Both the position numbers and the translations under genes were made by a program. 34,796 bases of DNA from JAVKLU01 sp031538895 (GTDB lineage Bacteria; Pseudomonadota; Gammaproteobacteria; Burkholderiales; Burkholderiaceae): positions 1-34,796 of the forward strand of contig JAVKLU010000078.1 in NCBI GenBank assembly GCA_031538895.1, read 5' to 3'. The notes below the pieces were generated by a model that ran no database searches, was not told the origin of the DNA, and worked only from the letters and a program-made list of their open reading frames with translations. Shown piece after piece: positions 8,476-17,378 of the stretch. Position 1 is the first letter of the stretch. Each line of letters opens with the position of its first letter.

Positions 8476-8756
8476 GATGTCTTTTCGTATTTTTGGGACA
8501 GTTTTAAAATTTGTTGATTAAGCACATAAATCAACACTAAATAAAAAATGGGCAAACCCAAAATGACCGAATAAAACGCAGTTAAGGGATAACCCCAGCC
8601 GCGCCAATAGGGGGCTAACAGCAAAGTAATCAAAGTGACGCCAAACCATGTAGCGCAGGCATAGGCGATGAGTTTGCGTTTTTGTCGCCACTGCGTTGAA
8701 TCGAAAATATGCTCGGTTAAATGCTCTGTTGAAGGTGGCGGATTTACAGGTTCCAT
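8472..8756 (-). CDS. Symporter small subunit, DUF4212 family
   Basis: This 94-aa protein has two transmembrane helices (about residues 27-50 and 58-85) separated by PYWRGWGYPLT, typical of the DUF4212 / Na+-substrate symporter small-subunit family. The ATG at 8756 is preferred over an in-frame TTG at 8762. It overlaps the large subunit by four bases, so the two are probably translated together. It lies 16 bp downstream of the sensor kinase gene, in the same presumptive operon. Confidence 0.88.
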   Translation of the reverse strand: MEPVNPPPSTEHLTEHIFDSTQWRQKRKLIAYACATWFGVTLITLLLAPYWRGWGYPLTAFYSVILGLPIFYLVLIYVLNQQILKLSQKYEKTS

Positions 8757-8772
8757 AGTCAATATGCCGATC

Positions 8773-10230
8773 TCAAATCAATTTTGTTATGGTCGAGAAT
8801 ATGGGCAAAGTAATTTGAAATACCGTGCCGCTGCCGTTTTTTTGTGCCAAGACGGTGATCTGTCCATTGTGAAAGTTAATAATTTCTTGCACGATGGATA
8901 AGCCCAAGCCACTGCCTTCGGTGGTTTTAGAGACGCGATAAAAACGATCGAAAATATGTACGCGTTCAAGCTCGCTCATACCAGCGCCGTTGTCTTCAAC
9001 CGACAATAAAGCGTGCGTGTCATGGCGTTCCAATCGCACGGTGATGATGCTTTTTGGCGGACTGTAACGAATCGCATTGTCGATCAAATTATTTAAGACC
9101 TCATCCAACATTAAAGGCAAACCTTGAATTAACACGATGTCCTCAGCGCACTCAACACCCAAATCAATTGACTTGTCCAGCGCCTTTTCAATCCAGTTGC
9201 GAGTGAGGTTATGCACGGTTTCAACCAAATTAAACACAGTGGAGTCAGCTTGATTTAAATTTTCTGATCGTGCTAACAACAGCAATTGATTGATTAAATG
9301 ACTGGATTGTTCCGCCGCTAAAGAAATGAGTTCCAGTGAGCGATTGATTTCAGACGGATGTTTCAGTCGTTGTGCTAATTCGGCTTGGGTGCGCAATCCG
9401 GCCAAGGGTGTTTTCATTTGATGCGCGGCGTTGGCAATAAAGTTTTTTTGCGATTCCAACATCTTGCTCAATTGTCCCAGTAAGTCATTCATGCTGTTAA
9501 TTAAGGGCGCGATTTCTTCGGGCACTTCGTGGGTTTCGATGACGGAAAAATCTTGTACTGGCCGTGCTGAAATGGATTTTTGTAAACGTCGCAAGGGTAA
9601 GAGTCCGCGCGTGAGGGCGAGCCAGACAAAGCCTAGAATCAATGGAAAAATCAAGAGCTGCGGCAAAATCACACCTTTGATGATGTCGCTGGTGAGTTGC
9701 GCACGGCGTTCTAAATTTTCACCAATAAAAATATGCGCACGGGCATCAAATTTTTCAGTCGCTAAATTGATCGAAGAATATGCGACGCGAATGGTGTTGC
9801 CCTGGTAGTCCACATTACTAAAGTGAACGGTGTTAGGCGCGGTGATGGTGTCGTTGATGGGAAATGTGATATGGGGGTCGCCACCGATTAGCTGCATGTC
9901 CTCGCTACGAACCGCATAATAAAAATAGTCTTTGCCGCCAGATTGAAACAAAGTATTAAACGACTTTCCCAATACGATGCCTTGGTTTTGGATCGATACC
10001 GTGGCGCTGATACGCGAGATGTTTTCTTCTAAGCTACGATCAAAAGGTTTGTCGGCAATGTTTTTGACGACGGTATAACTAATGCCGATGGTGATGGGCC
10101 AAATAATCAAAAGCGGCGCCAAAATCCAATCCAAAATTTCACCGAACAAAGATCGGCGATCAATTTGTTGGGTGGGTGCGTCGGGAGACGGGGCGCTGAC
10201 CCTGACAGACGCTGGAATTAAGCGGCTCAC
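8773..10230 (-). CDS. Sensor histidine kinase, TctE-like
   Basis: This is a 485-aa membrane kinase starting at GTG, with AAGGGG just upstream. A transmembrane helix at about residues 34-54 precedes a periplasmic sensor of about 130 residues and a second helix at 187-207. HAMP-like linker, phosphoacceptor H270 (NAAHQMKTPLAGLR), N box DEVLNNLIDNAIRYS (376-390), DNGAGM (413-418) and GSGLGLSIV (439-447) are all intact. It lies 6 bp downstream of the regulator. Position beside the symporter suggests it senses the transported solute or a related compound; that is inference from context. Confidence 0.93.
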   Translation of the reverse strand: MSRLIPASVRVSAPSPDAPTQQIDRRSLFGEILDWILAPLLIIWPITIGISYTVVKNIADKPFDRSLEENISRISATVSIQNQGIVLGKSFNTLFQSGGKDYFYYAVRSEDMQLIGGDPHITFPINDTITAPNTVHFSNVDYQGNTIRVAYSSINLATEKFDARAHIFIGENLERRAQLTSDIIKGVILPQLLIFPLILGFVWLALTRGLLPLRRLQKSISARPVQDFSVIETHEVPEEIAPLINSMNDLLGQLSKMLESQKNFIANAAHQMKTPLAGLRTQAELAQRLKHPSEINRSLELISLAAEQSSHLINQLLLLARSENLNQADSTVFNLVETVHNLTRNWIEKALDKSIDLGVECAEDIVLIQGLPLMLDEVLNNLIDNAIRYSPPKSIITVRLERHDTHALLSVEDNGAGMSELERVHIFDRFYRVSKTTEGSGLGLSIVQEIINFHNGQITVLAQKNGSGTVFQITLPIFSTITKLI

Positions 10231-10236
10231 AGCCCC

Positions 10237-10911
10237 TTAGCTGTTTTTTGGTTTTTCAAGACAATACCCCAAACCGCGAATCGTGATGATATTGATGTCG
10301 ATCGATTCCAATTTTTTGCGCAGACGGTGCACGTAGACTTCAATCGCATTGTTGCTGACTTCTTCACCCCACTGACACAAGTGATCGACTAATTGCTCTT
10401 TGGAGACTACGCGTCCCACTCGTTTGAGCAAAACTTCTAACAAACCGATTTCTCGCGCTGATAAATCCAATAGTTGATCCTTGGCGTAAGCCGCGCGACC
10501 GATTTGATCAAAGGTCAGTGAGCCATGTTTGATATCGCTGGCGGTACCGCTAGTGGTGCGGCGCGTCAGAGCGCGCACGCGGGCTTCTAATTCACTTAAG
10601 GAAAATGGCTTGGCCATGTAATCGTCAGCACCACAGTCGAGTCCTTTAACGCGTTGTTCCACCGAATCGGCTGCAGTCAAAATCAATACAGGCAGAGGCG
10701 TATTGCGACTGCGCAAGCGGCGCAAAACCTCAAACCCCGACAAACGCGGCAACCCCAAATCCAAAATCAGTAAATCAAAATGATGGGTGGATAAGGCCGA
10801 ATCAGCTGCCAAGCCATCGCTGACCCAATCAGTGGCGTAGCCGTTTTGACGGAGGGAGCGTGTCAATCCATCGGCTAACACCGCGTCGTCTTCAGCGAGC
10901 AAGATATGCAT
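10237..10911 (-). CDS. OmpR-family response regulator, TctD-like
   Basis: This is a 224-aa DNA-binding regulator. The receiver domain has the acidic pocket EDD (7-9), phosphoacceptor D51 (LLILDLGLPR) and the conserved lysine in YMAKPF. The winged-helix C-terminal domain includes LSAREIGLLEVLL and SNNAIEVYVHRLRKKL. It is the first gene of a four-gene minus-strand cluster (regulator, kinase, small and large symporter subunits), with its promoter in the divergent region 10912-11120. It probably activates the cluster. Confidence 0.94.
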   Translation of the reverse strand: MHILLAEDDAVLADGLTRSLRQNGYATDWVSDGLAADSALSTHHFDLLILDLGLPRLSGFEVLRRLRSRNTPLPVLILTAADSVEQRVKGLDCGADDYMAKPFSLSELEARVRALTRRTTSGTASDIKHGSLTFDQIGRAAYAKDQLLDLSAREIGLLEVLLKRVGRVVSKEQLVDHLCQWGEEVSNNAIEVYVHRLRKKLESIDINIITIRGLGYCLEKPKNS

Positions 10912-11050
10912 AGAATTTTTTATTGAAATGAATCAAAGTTGGGTTCAAGCAGAATTTAACTGGCGCTACCGTAACACGAACATCACACTGCGTTTTGCAC
11001 AAAAAACACTGATCGCTTCAATTGCCGTCTACATTTCTACACCTTCTACA

Positions 11051-11101
11051 ATTAGGCCTTACTTAATATTAGGCTCTACTTAATATCAGGCCCTACTTAA
11101 T
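11051..11101 (+). repeat. Three 17-bp direct repeats in the divergent intergenic region
   Basis: ATTAGGCCTTACTTAAT, ATTAGGCTCTACTTAAT and ATCAGGCCCTACTTAAT lie head to tail between the response regulator (-) and the RNB nuclease gene (+). The last ends 19 bp before the nuclease ATG. The spacing and near-identity resemble a multi-site protein binding region, but they could also be a neutral tandem duplication. The rest of 10912-11120 shows no clear promoter match. Confidence 0.85.
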
Positions 11102-11120
11102 TTTTGATCATATTGTTCGC

Positions 11121-13166
11121 ATGCCATCCCTTGTCTTATACGAAGAAAAAGGTCAACACCACTGCGCCATTGTAGTGACTCAAAAAGGCGCTGCTTTTGA
11201 GGTACAGCAAGGTCACGCAACATCTGGTAAAACGCAGAAAGTCAAAGCCCATCAAGTTTTGTTGAATTTTGACGATAAAACGGCCCCCGATCAAATCATG
11301 CTGGCGGCGCAAGCCGAATCGGCAGCACTCGATCCTGATTTTTTATGGGAGACCTTGCCTCAAGCAGGCCTAACTATACAAGCCCACCCGACTGGTTTTT
11401 CATTCCTCGATGCTGCGCATGAATACTTTGGTGAAAATTGTTCGTGCATCCAAGAAATTGCAACTTTGTTGGCCTTGCATCGCGCACCCATTTATTTTTC
11501 CCGTCACGGCGGTGGACGCTATTTGTGTAGCACGCCCGAGTTATTACAGGCGGCGAAAGACGGCATCGCGCGTCGGGCCCAACAACAAGCGATTCAAGCT
11601 CAATTTGTGGAATCTTTGCTAAAAGACACGGTACCGCCAGAAATCGCGGCGATGGCCACAGCACTTTTAAATAGTCCCGACAAAAAAACACTGGAGTACC
11701 AAGCCGTCATGCAGGCAGCCAAAGTCTTGAATTTGACTTTGCCGCAATGCTTGTTGCGCTGGGGATTGATTGCCTCAACTTACGACTATCACCGCTATAT
11801 TTTTCTGGCCGAAATGTTCCCTGAGGGCCTTGAGTTTCCCGCCACTTTGCCCGCATTAACGCTACCGCAGGATTTGCCACTGGCTTCGGTTGGCGCATTT
11901 TCAATTGACGATCAAAATACCACCGAAATTGATGATGCGTTTTCGGTTGAGTATTTACCTGATGGCGCAACCCGCATCGGAATTCATATCGCGGTACCCA
12001 GTGTCGTAATGACGCCTGACGATGCTTATGATCACATTGCTCGGGCGCGTTATTCAACGCTTTATGCACCTGGTGAAAAAATCACCATGCTGCCAGACGT
12101 GCTGGTTACGCAGTTTTCTTTGCAAGAAGGGCAGGATATTCCGGTAATGTCTTTGTACCTTGAATGCGCCGCTGATGGTTCTTTTGGACGCACTCAAAGC
12201 AAGTTGGAACGGGTTCGGATTTTTCATAATTTGCGTACCAATCAGCTAGACAGTTTGGTGACTTTGGAAAGTTTAGAAGCCGACACGCCTACTGACGCTT
12301 ACCCTTGCGCAGCCGAGTTAGCGCAGTTGTGGCGCGGCGCAAAATCTTTGTATCAACAACGCCAAGACGCGCGTGTCAGTTATGGCTTAACGCCTGAAAA
12401 AGGTCAGCGTACGGAATATCATTTTTATGTGGAACGGGTTGAAGATCAAGCAATGCCGCGTATCAACATCACACCACGGCTGCGCGGTGCGCCTTTAGAT
12501 TTAATTGTTGCCGAATGGATGATTTTTGCTAACCGTACTTGGGCGCAGTGGTTAAGTGAATTGAATGTGCCGGCAATTTTTCGCACGCAAAGTAATTTCA
12601 AAGTACGGATGCAAACGCAATCAGCACCACATCACGGCTTGGGTGTGGCACATTATTTTTGGGCGACTTCGCCACTGCGACGTTATACCGACATGGTCAA
12701 TCAGTGGCAATTATTGGTGGCGATTACACACGGCACTGCGGCGCCCTTGTTCGCGCCTTTTAAAGCCAAGAGCAGCACGCTGTTTGGCATTATTTCGGGT
12801 TTTGAAGCGACTTATCAAAGCTATCAACAGTATCAGCGCAAGATGGAAAATTTCTGGTGCTTGCGCTGGTTGCAACAACAATATGACTTCAGTGCGACGA
12901 CACCGATTAGCATTACCGCGCGCGTGTTAATGAGCGACAGCGTGATCTTGGAAGACATTCCCTTGATGATCAAAATCGCGCCGCATACTTATCCGCGCGA
13001 TACGCGGGTGCGAATTCAAATTTTGACAATTGATGAAATCATGGTCAGCGTCAATGCGCATTTAGATCCGCATCATCCTGTTATTGAGCTCGATGATGTC
13101 ACGCAAAGTGTGGTGGTTAAAACCGCGTCTGAAACCCCTATTCTCGGTACGCCCACAGTGTTGTAG
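11121..13166 (+). CDS. RNB-domain exoribonuclease (RNase II-like)
   Basis: This is a 681-aa cytosolic 3'-5' exoribonuclease of the RNase II/R superfamily, probably degrading single-stranded RNA. The catalytic block IDDQNTTEIDDAF is at residues 262-274 with D263, D271 and D272; the position of RNase II D207 is Glu here (E269). The RNB motif SPLRRYTDMVNQW is present further on, and about 100 residues follow that could form an S1-like domain. The N terminus is a divergent region, not the classical cold-shock domains. I recognise the superfamily but not an exact ortholog of rnb or rnr, so no symbol is given. There is no clear Shine-Dalgarno; a triple repeat lies just upstream. Confidence 0.88.
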   Translation: MPSLVLYEEKGQHHCAIVVTQKGAAFEVQQGHATSGKTQKVKAHQVLLNFDDKTAPDQIMLAAQAESAALDPDFLWETLPQAGLTIQAHPTGFSFLDAAHEYFGENCSCIQEIATLLALHRAPIYFSRHGGGRYLCSTPELLQAAKDGIARRAQQQAIQAQFVESLLKDTVPPEIAAMATALLNSPDKKTLEYQAVMQAAKVLNLTLPQCLLRWGLIASTYDYHRYIFLAEMFPEGLEFPATLPALTLPQDLPLASVGAFSIDDQNTTEIDDAFSVEYLPDGATRIGIHIAVPSVVMTPDDAYDHIARARYSTLYAPGEKITMLPDVLVTQFSLQEGQDIPVMSLYLECAADGSFGRTQSKLERVRIFHNLRTNQLDSLVTLESLEADTPTDAYPCAAELAQLWRGAKSLYQQRQDARVSYGLTPEKGQRTEYHFYVERVEDQAMPRINITPRLRGAPLDLIVAEWMIFANRTWAQWLSELNVPAIFRTQSNFKVRMQTQSAPHHGLGVAHYFWATSPLRRYTDMVNQWQLLVAITHGTAAPLFAPFKAKSSTLFGIISGFEATYQSYQQYQRKMENFWCLRWLQQQYDFSATTPISITARVLMSDSVILEDIPLMIKIAPHTYPRDTRVRIQILTIDEIMVSVNAHLDPHHPVIELDDVTQSVVVKTASETPILGTPTVL

Positions 13167-13278
13167 CAGGTTTCATCAGTGCAAGGTACGCGATGCGTCA
13201 CAATATCGCACTATCGTTATTTACGGCTCCTTGTTCAAATAAGATTTTTGCAATGTTTCTGTTAACTCCTATCAAAGC

Positions 13279-14190
13279 ATGCTGATTAAAGAAGTGATTA
13301 AAGAAAACCTGTTGGCAACGGCTTTGTTTGTGTCAGTGTTGTTGCACACGGTTTTCTTTTTGAGCACTTTTAATCGACACCCTGAAAAACCTGATCCCAA
13401 TCCATTAGAGGAACGTTTAGAAATTGTGTTGTTAAGTGGTGGCGACCATATTCGCCCTGATAACGCACCGGTGTTGGCGCAAATCGATAGCGAAGGTAGT
13501 GGTACGGTTGAGAAAGAGGAGCGTCGTACCAGTCCGCTTCCCGCAGAGATGGAGCTAAAGACGGGTCAAGTTAGACAAGCGCTGGAACAGCAAAAACGAC
13601 GCTTAACCGAGATTGAAGCCGAGAACAAAGTGCTTTACACCCGTATCAAAGAAAATCAGGCGCAGATAGCTGAATCGCAGCCAGTAAATAAAACCAATCC
13701 CACGCCTGAACAAACGCACAATCAAGCGCAGCTCACGCCATTAAAGCTGTCGCAAGACTTTGCCGAAATTGATCGACGCTATCACGAATATCAACAACGT
13801 CCGAAAAAAACACAAATCACGCCGCGTAGCGCGCGCGCCGAATACGCCTTGTATTACAAAATGGTGCAAGAAAAAATTGAACGCGTGGGCACACTGAATT
13901 TTCCGCAAAAAAATGGCCAAAAACTGTACGGTGATTTAGTGATTTACATTCCGATTTTTGAAGACGGAACCATTTATGAAAAAGAGGGCGGCATTAGCAT
14001 CAAACGTCGCTCGGGCAATGATGCCTTGGATATGGCGGCGGTTCGCGTGGTCAAAATGGCTGCACCATTTACCAAATTGCCCGCCAATATGCGACAAAAA
14101 AATGCAACAGTAGGTAGTGAAGTGTGGGAAATCATCAGCACCTTTAGCTTCACCAATCAAGACCGTTTGCAGACTTCGCTGCGAGAATAA
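13279..14190 (+). CDS. TonB-like energy transducer / TonB C-terminal protein
   Basis: This is a 303-aa protein with one N-terminal transmembrane helix (about residues 12-30), a periplasmic linker, a probable coiled coil at about 90-130 (QALEQQKRRLTEIEAENKVL), a Pro/Gln-rich section, and a C-terminal TonB-like fold at about 190-290 (YGDLVIYIPIFEDGTIYE, LDMAAVRVVKMAAPF). It may span from the inner membrane to outer-membrane receptors. No ExbB, ExbD or receptor gene is nearby, so a TolA-like or structural role is possible. It follows the RNB gene by 112 bp, an arrangement I associate with Burkholderiales. Confidence 0.78.
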   Translation: MLIKEVIKENLLATALFVSVLLHTVFFLSTFNRHPEKPDPNPLEERLEIVLLSGGDHIRPDNAPVLAQIDSEGSGTVEKEERRTSPLPAEMELKTGQVRQALEQQKRRLTEIEAENKVLYTRIKENQAQIAESQPVNKTNPTPEQTHNQAQLTPLKLSQDFAEIDRRYHEYQQRPKKTQITPRSARAEYALYYKMVQEKIERVGTLNFPQKNGQKLYGDLVIYIPIFEDGTIYEKEGGISIKRRSGNDALDMAAVRVVKMAAPFTKLPANMRQKNATVGSEVWEIISTFSFTNQDRLQTSLRE

Positions 14191-14278
14191 ATGCGAAAGC
14201 AACTTCAAGCGTCCTTCTAAAAATTAGCTCAGAAATTAACTTTATCAGATGCGTGTTAACGACGCGCTTTATTTTGCT

Positions 14279-14932
14279 ATGTTCCAAAAAATTATTGAAG
14301 ATATCTTAACGATTAAAGCACGCGATCCAGCGGCGCGTAATGTGTGGGAAGTGTTGACTTGTTATCCTGGACTGCACGCCTTAATCAATCATCGTTTGGC
14401 GCATTGTTTATGGCGCATGAAATTAAAATGGTTGGCGCGTTTTTTGGCGTATCTGTCGCGGATGTTGACGGGGATTGAAATTCATCCGGGCGCGCAAATA
14501 GGGCGAGGAGTATTTATTGATCACGGTCACGGCGTAGTGATTGGTGAGACCGCGCAAATCGGTGATCAGTGCACGATTTATCAAGGCGTAACTTTGGGGG
14601 GGACTACCTTAACCCGTGGAGAAAAACGTCATCCTACTTTGGAACGTGGCGTGATTATTGGCGCCGGCGCTAAAGTGTTGGGCGCATTCACGGTGGGCGA
14701 ATACGCCAAAGTCGGCAGTAACGCGGTAGTGGTTCGCGCCGTGGCGGCCAATACGACCGTGGTCGGTAATCCGGCCTATCCCGTGGATTCTGGCGAAACC
14801 GTAAATAAAGATAGAAATGAATTCACCGGCTATGGTGTTAGCGCCAATGTAGACGATCCGATTCAAGTTGCATTAGCGCAATTGCAAAAAGAAGTGAGTG
14901 AGTTACGTGCGCAGTTAGATATAAAAAATTAG
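14279..14932 (+). CDS. cysE: Serine O-acetyltransferase, short type
   Basis: CysE makes O-acetylserine from serine and acetyl-CoA, the first step of cysteine synthesis. From the ATG at 14279 (MFQKIIEDI) it is 217 aa; an upstream in-frame ATG at 14249 would add ten non-conserved residues. The conserved start ARNVWEVLTCYPGLHALI is followed by the left-handed hexapeptide helix with IDHGHGVVIGETAQIG, TLGGTT and IGAGAKVLG. It is shorter than the E. coli enzyme, as is common in the short class. There is no partner cysK here. The gap to yadG (14933-15023) contains a 12-bp direct repeat (AGACTCAAAACC). Confidence 0.94.
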   Translation: MFQKIIEDILTIKARDPAARNVWEVLTCYPGLHALINHRLAHCLWRMKLKWLARFLAYLSRMLTGIEIHPGAQIGRGVFIDHGHGVVIGETAQIGDQCTIYQGVTLGGTTLTRGEKRHPTLERGVIIGAGAKVLGAFTVGEYAKVGSNAVVVRAVAANTTVVGNPAYPVDSGETVNKDRNEFTGYGVSANVDDPIQVALAQLQKEVSELRAQLDIKN

Positions 14933-15023
14933 ACTCAAAACCAGACTCAAAAAATAGCCGAGTATTAAAACTTTTAATCGATCGTCCGAAAAACAAAGGA
15001 CAAATAACTAAGAGGAATCATTC

Positions 15024-15926
15024 ATGAACGCGATCCACATCAATGGCGTACACAAAACCTTTCGTAATAAAAGCGGACAAGCATTTAAAGCCCTTGATGA
15101 TGTTTCTTTAGAAATTAAAGAAGGAGAAATTTTTGGCTTATTAGGTCCCAATGGCGCGGGTAAAACAACGCTGATTTCAATTTTGGCGGGTTTGTCTCGA
15201 GCTGATCAAGGTCGAATTTTGGTACATGGATTTGACGTACAAAGCGCATTCCGTCAAGCCCGACAGCTGCTGGGCGTGGTGCCGCAAGAGTTAGTTTTTG
15301 ATCCATTTTTTACCGTACGCGAAGCCTTGGTGTTTCAGTCAGGTTATTACGGTATTGCGAAAAATGATCAATGGATTGACGAATTGTTAGACCGTTTGCA
15401 ATTAAGCGATAAAGCGCACACCAATATGCGTCGCTTGTCCGGTGGAATGAAACGCCGCGTCATGGTGGCTCAAGCCTTGGTGCATAAGCCGCGCGTCATT
15501 GTCTTGGATGAACCGACGGCAGGTGTCGATGTGGCCTTGCGTCAATCTTTGTGGACTTTTGTTCGTGAGCTGAACAATCAAGGTCACACCATTGTTTTGA
15601 CGACGCATTATTTGGAAGAAGCGCAAAATTTATGCGCGCGTATTGCGATGCTAAAAGCGGGCAAAATTATTGCGCTGGATGCCACACATAACTTTATCGC
15701 ACGCCTAGCCAACACCGAATTACAGTTAGAAACTGAGAATCAGGAATATCCACAAAACCCACCGCCTGACAGCATCGTCGCGGGCGTCGCGTGTTATCAC
15801 ATCGCTAACTACAACGATGTCGAGCCGATTTTGGCGCGGATTCGTGACGCGGGTTTGCGCTTAAAACGAATGAGCGTGCAAGAAACCGATTTGGAAGACG
15901 TCTTTTTACAATTAATGAAATCATGA
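15024..15926 (+). CDS. yadG: ABC exporter ATP-binding protein, YadG-like
   Basis: This is a 300-aa ATPase of an ABC-2 type exporter. Walker A is in LLGPNGAGKTTL, the signature is RLSGGMKRR, Walker B is VIVLDEPTAGVD, and the switch histidine is in TTHYLEEA. Resemblance to E. coli YadG extends along the whole length. A strong ribosome site AGAGGA sits 7 bases before the ATG. The stop overlaps the permease start by ATGA. The substrate is unknown. Confidence 0.92.
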   Translation: MNAIHINGVHKTFRNKSGQAFKALDDVSLEIKEGEIFGLLGPNGAGKTTLISILAGLSRADQGRILVHGFDVQSAFRQARQLLGVVPQELVFDPFFTVREALVFQSGYYGIAKNDQWIDELLDRLQLSDKAHTNMRRLSGGMKRRVMVAQALVHKPRVIVLDEPTAGVDVALRQSLWTFVRELNNQGHTIVLTTHYLEEAQNLCARIAMLKAGKIIALDATHNFIARLANTELQLETENQEYPQNPPPDSIVAGVACYHIANYNDVEPILARIRDAGLRLKRMSVQETDLEDVFLQLMKS

Positions 15927-16717
15927 ACGCAAACACTTTACCAGCAGGCGCTAAACAAAATTGGACCGGCGCCAACACCTTATTCAAAAAAGAAATTTTA
16001 CGTTTTTGGAAAGTTTCTTTTCAAACAGTCGCCGCACCAGTATTGACTGCGCTCTTGTATTTATTGATTTTTAGCCATGTACTGTCCAATCAAGTCACAG
16101 TCTATGCGGGCGTCAATTACGTCACTTTTTTAGTGCCCGGACTGGTGATGATGAGTGTGTTGCAAAACGCTTTTGCTAATACCTCGTCGTCTTTAATTCA
16201 ATCGAAAATCACCGGCAATTTAATTTTTATTTTATTGCCGCCGCTGTCGCATTGGAATTTTTTCTTTGCCTATGTCGGTGCCGCAGTGGTGCGCGGTTTT
16301 GTGGTCGGTTTGGGGATTTTTGCGGTCGCGGGAATTTACTACCAAGGTGCAGTCTATAGCCCTTTGTGGATCATTATGTTTGCGGTATTGGGTGGAATTT
16401 TATTGGGCAGTTTGGGGATAGTCGCGGGACTTTGGGCCGATAAGTTTGATCAAATCGCTGCTTTTCAAAATTTCATTATTACGCCCGCGACTTTTTTATC
16501 GGGGGTGTTTTATTCGGTGCATTCCTTGCCCACGTTTTGGTTAAGCGCATCGCACTTTAATCCTTTCTTTTACATTATTGATGGATTTCGTTACGGTTTT
16601 TTTGGCCAGTCTGATGTTTCACCTTTATTGAGTCTGTCGGTCTTATCCATCAGCGTCGTATTGATGTCGGCCTTTAGCGTGATTTTGTTAAAACGCGGTT
16701 ACAAAATTCGCTCGTGA
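15923..16717 (+). CDS. yadH: ABC-2 type permease, YadH-like
   Basis: This is a 264-aa inner-membrane protein with about six hydrophobic helices. It carries the ABC-2 permease features FLVPGLVMMSVLQNAFAN and FLSGVFYSVHSLPTFWL, and HFNPFFYIIDGFRYGFFG near the end, closely resembling E. coli YadH. It is translationally coupled to the ATPase gene by the ATGA overlap and is the last gene of its strand block. It converges on pth across 28 bp without an obvious terminator. Confidence 0.92.
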   Translation: MNANTLPAGAKQNWTGANTLFKKEILRFWKVSFQTVAAPVLTALLYLLIFSHVLSNQVTVYAGVNYVTFLVPGLVMMSVLQNAFANTSSSLIQSKITGNLIFILLPPLSHWNFFFAYVGAAVVRGFVVGLGIFAVAGIYYQGAVYSPLWIIMFAVLGGILLGSLGIVAGLWADKFDQIAAFQNFIITPATFLSGVFYSVHSLPTFWLSASHFNPFFYIIDGFRYGFFGQSDVSPLLSLSVLSISVVLMSAFSVILLKRGYKIRS

Positions 16718-16745
16718 GTTTGAAGCGTAGTTTTGCGCGAGAGTT

Positions 16746-17333
16746 CTATTCATCGCGGTGCAAAACCTGCATCGCGTTGACAAAATCGCCGCCAACTAAG
16801 CGTTCAGTTTGTGCGCTGATACGAGTCAAAGATTCGTCAATTCGTTTTTGATCATCTGGTGTGGGTGGATGCAAAACAAAATCGGCGACGTTTTGTTGTG
16901 TGTGCAATTGGCGCGGATGCCCAATGCCGATGCGCAAGCGCCAGAATCCAGCGTCACCACCCAATACACGCACGATGTCTTTTAACCCATTATGCCCAGC
17001 TACGCCACCGCCTTGTTTCAAGCGCACAATGCCGGGTAATAAATCCAATTCATCGTGGCACACTAATAAATCTGCGGGTGTTAATTTATAAAACTGCATC
17101 ACCGACAAAACGCTGCTGCCCGAACGGTTCATATAGGTTTGCGGTTGTAGCAACCAGATTTTTTGACCGTTCACAGAAATGCTGCACAAACGCCCTTGAT
17201 GCGCGCCCTGCCAGTTGCCGCGATAAATATCAGCCCATAAATCGGTCAGCCAAAAGCCAGCGTTATGGCGTGTTTTTCGATATTCCAAACCAGGGTTTCC
17301 CAGTCCGACGATTAAACGAATCGGTGAGCTCAT
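16746..17333 (-). CDS. pth: Peptidyl-tRNA hydrolase
   Basis: Pth releases tRNA from dropped-off peptidyl-tRNA. It is 195 aa, standard length. Conserved features are VGLGNPGLEY with N13, TRHNAGF with catalytic H23, QPQTYMNRSG, HDELD at 93-97, and GGGVAGHNGLKDI. The ribosomal L25 gene (rplY/ctc) that commonly precedes it is not here; bepA lies upstream on the same strand 45 bp away. Confidence 0.97.
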   Translation of the reverse strand: MSSPIRLIVGLGNPGLEYRKTRHNAGFWLTDLWADIYRGNWQGAHQGRLCSISVNGQKIWLLQPQTYMNRSGSSVLSVMQFYKLTPADLLVCHDELDLLPGIVRLKQGGGVAGHNGLKDIVRVLGGDAGFWRLRIGIGHPRQLHTQQNVADFVLHPPTPDDQKRIDESLTRISAQTERLVGGDFVNAMQVLHRDE

Positions 17334-17378
17334 ATGCTTATTTAAGATTTGTTGAAGTGCGTCGGGTTCGGCAAAAAA

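Noticed and set aside
10928..11083. 51-codon frame in the regulator/nuclease intergenic region
   Set aside because: No ribosome site, runs into the 17-bp repeats, and resembles no known protein.
13193..13285. 30-codon frame with AAGG upstream, overlapping the TonB-like start
   Set aside because: Very short with unremarkable sequence; could be a uORF but nothing else supports it.
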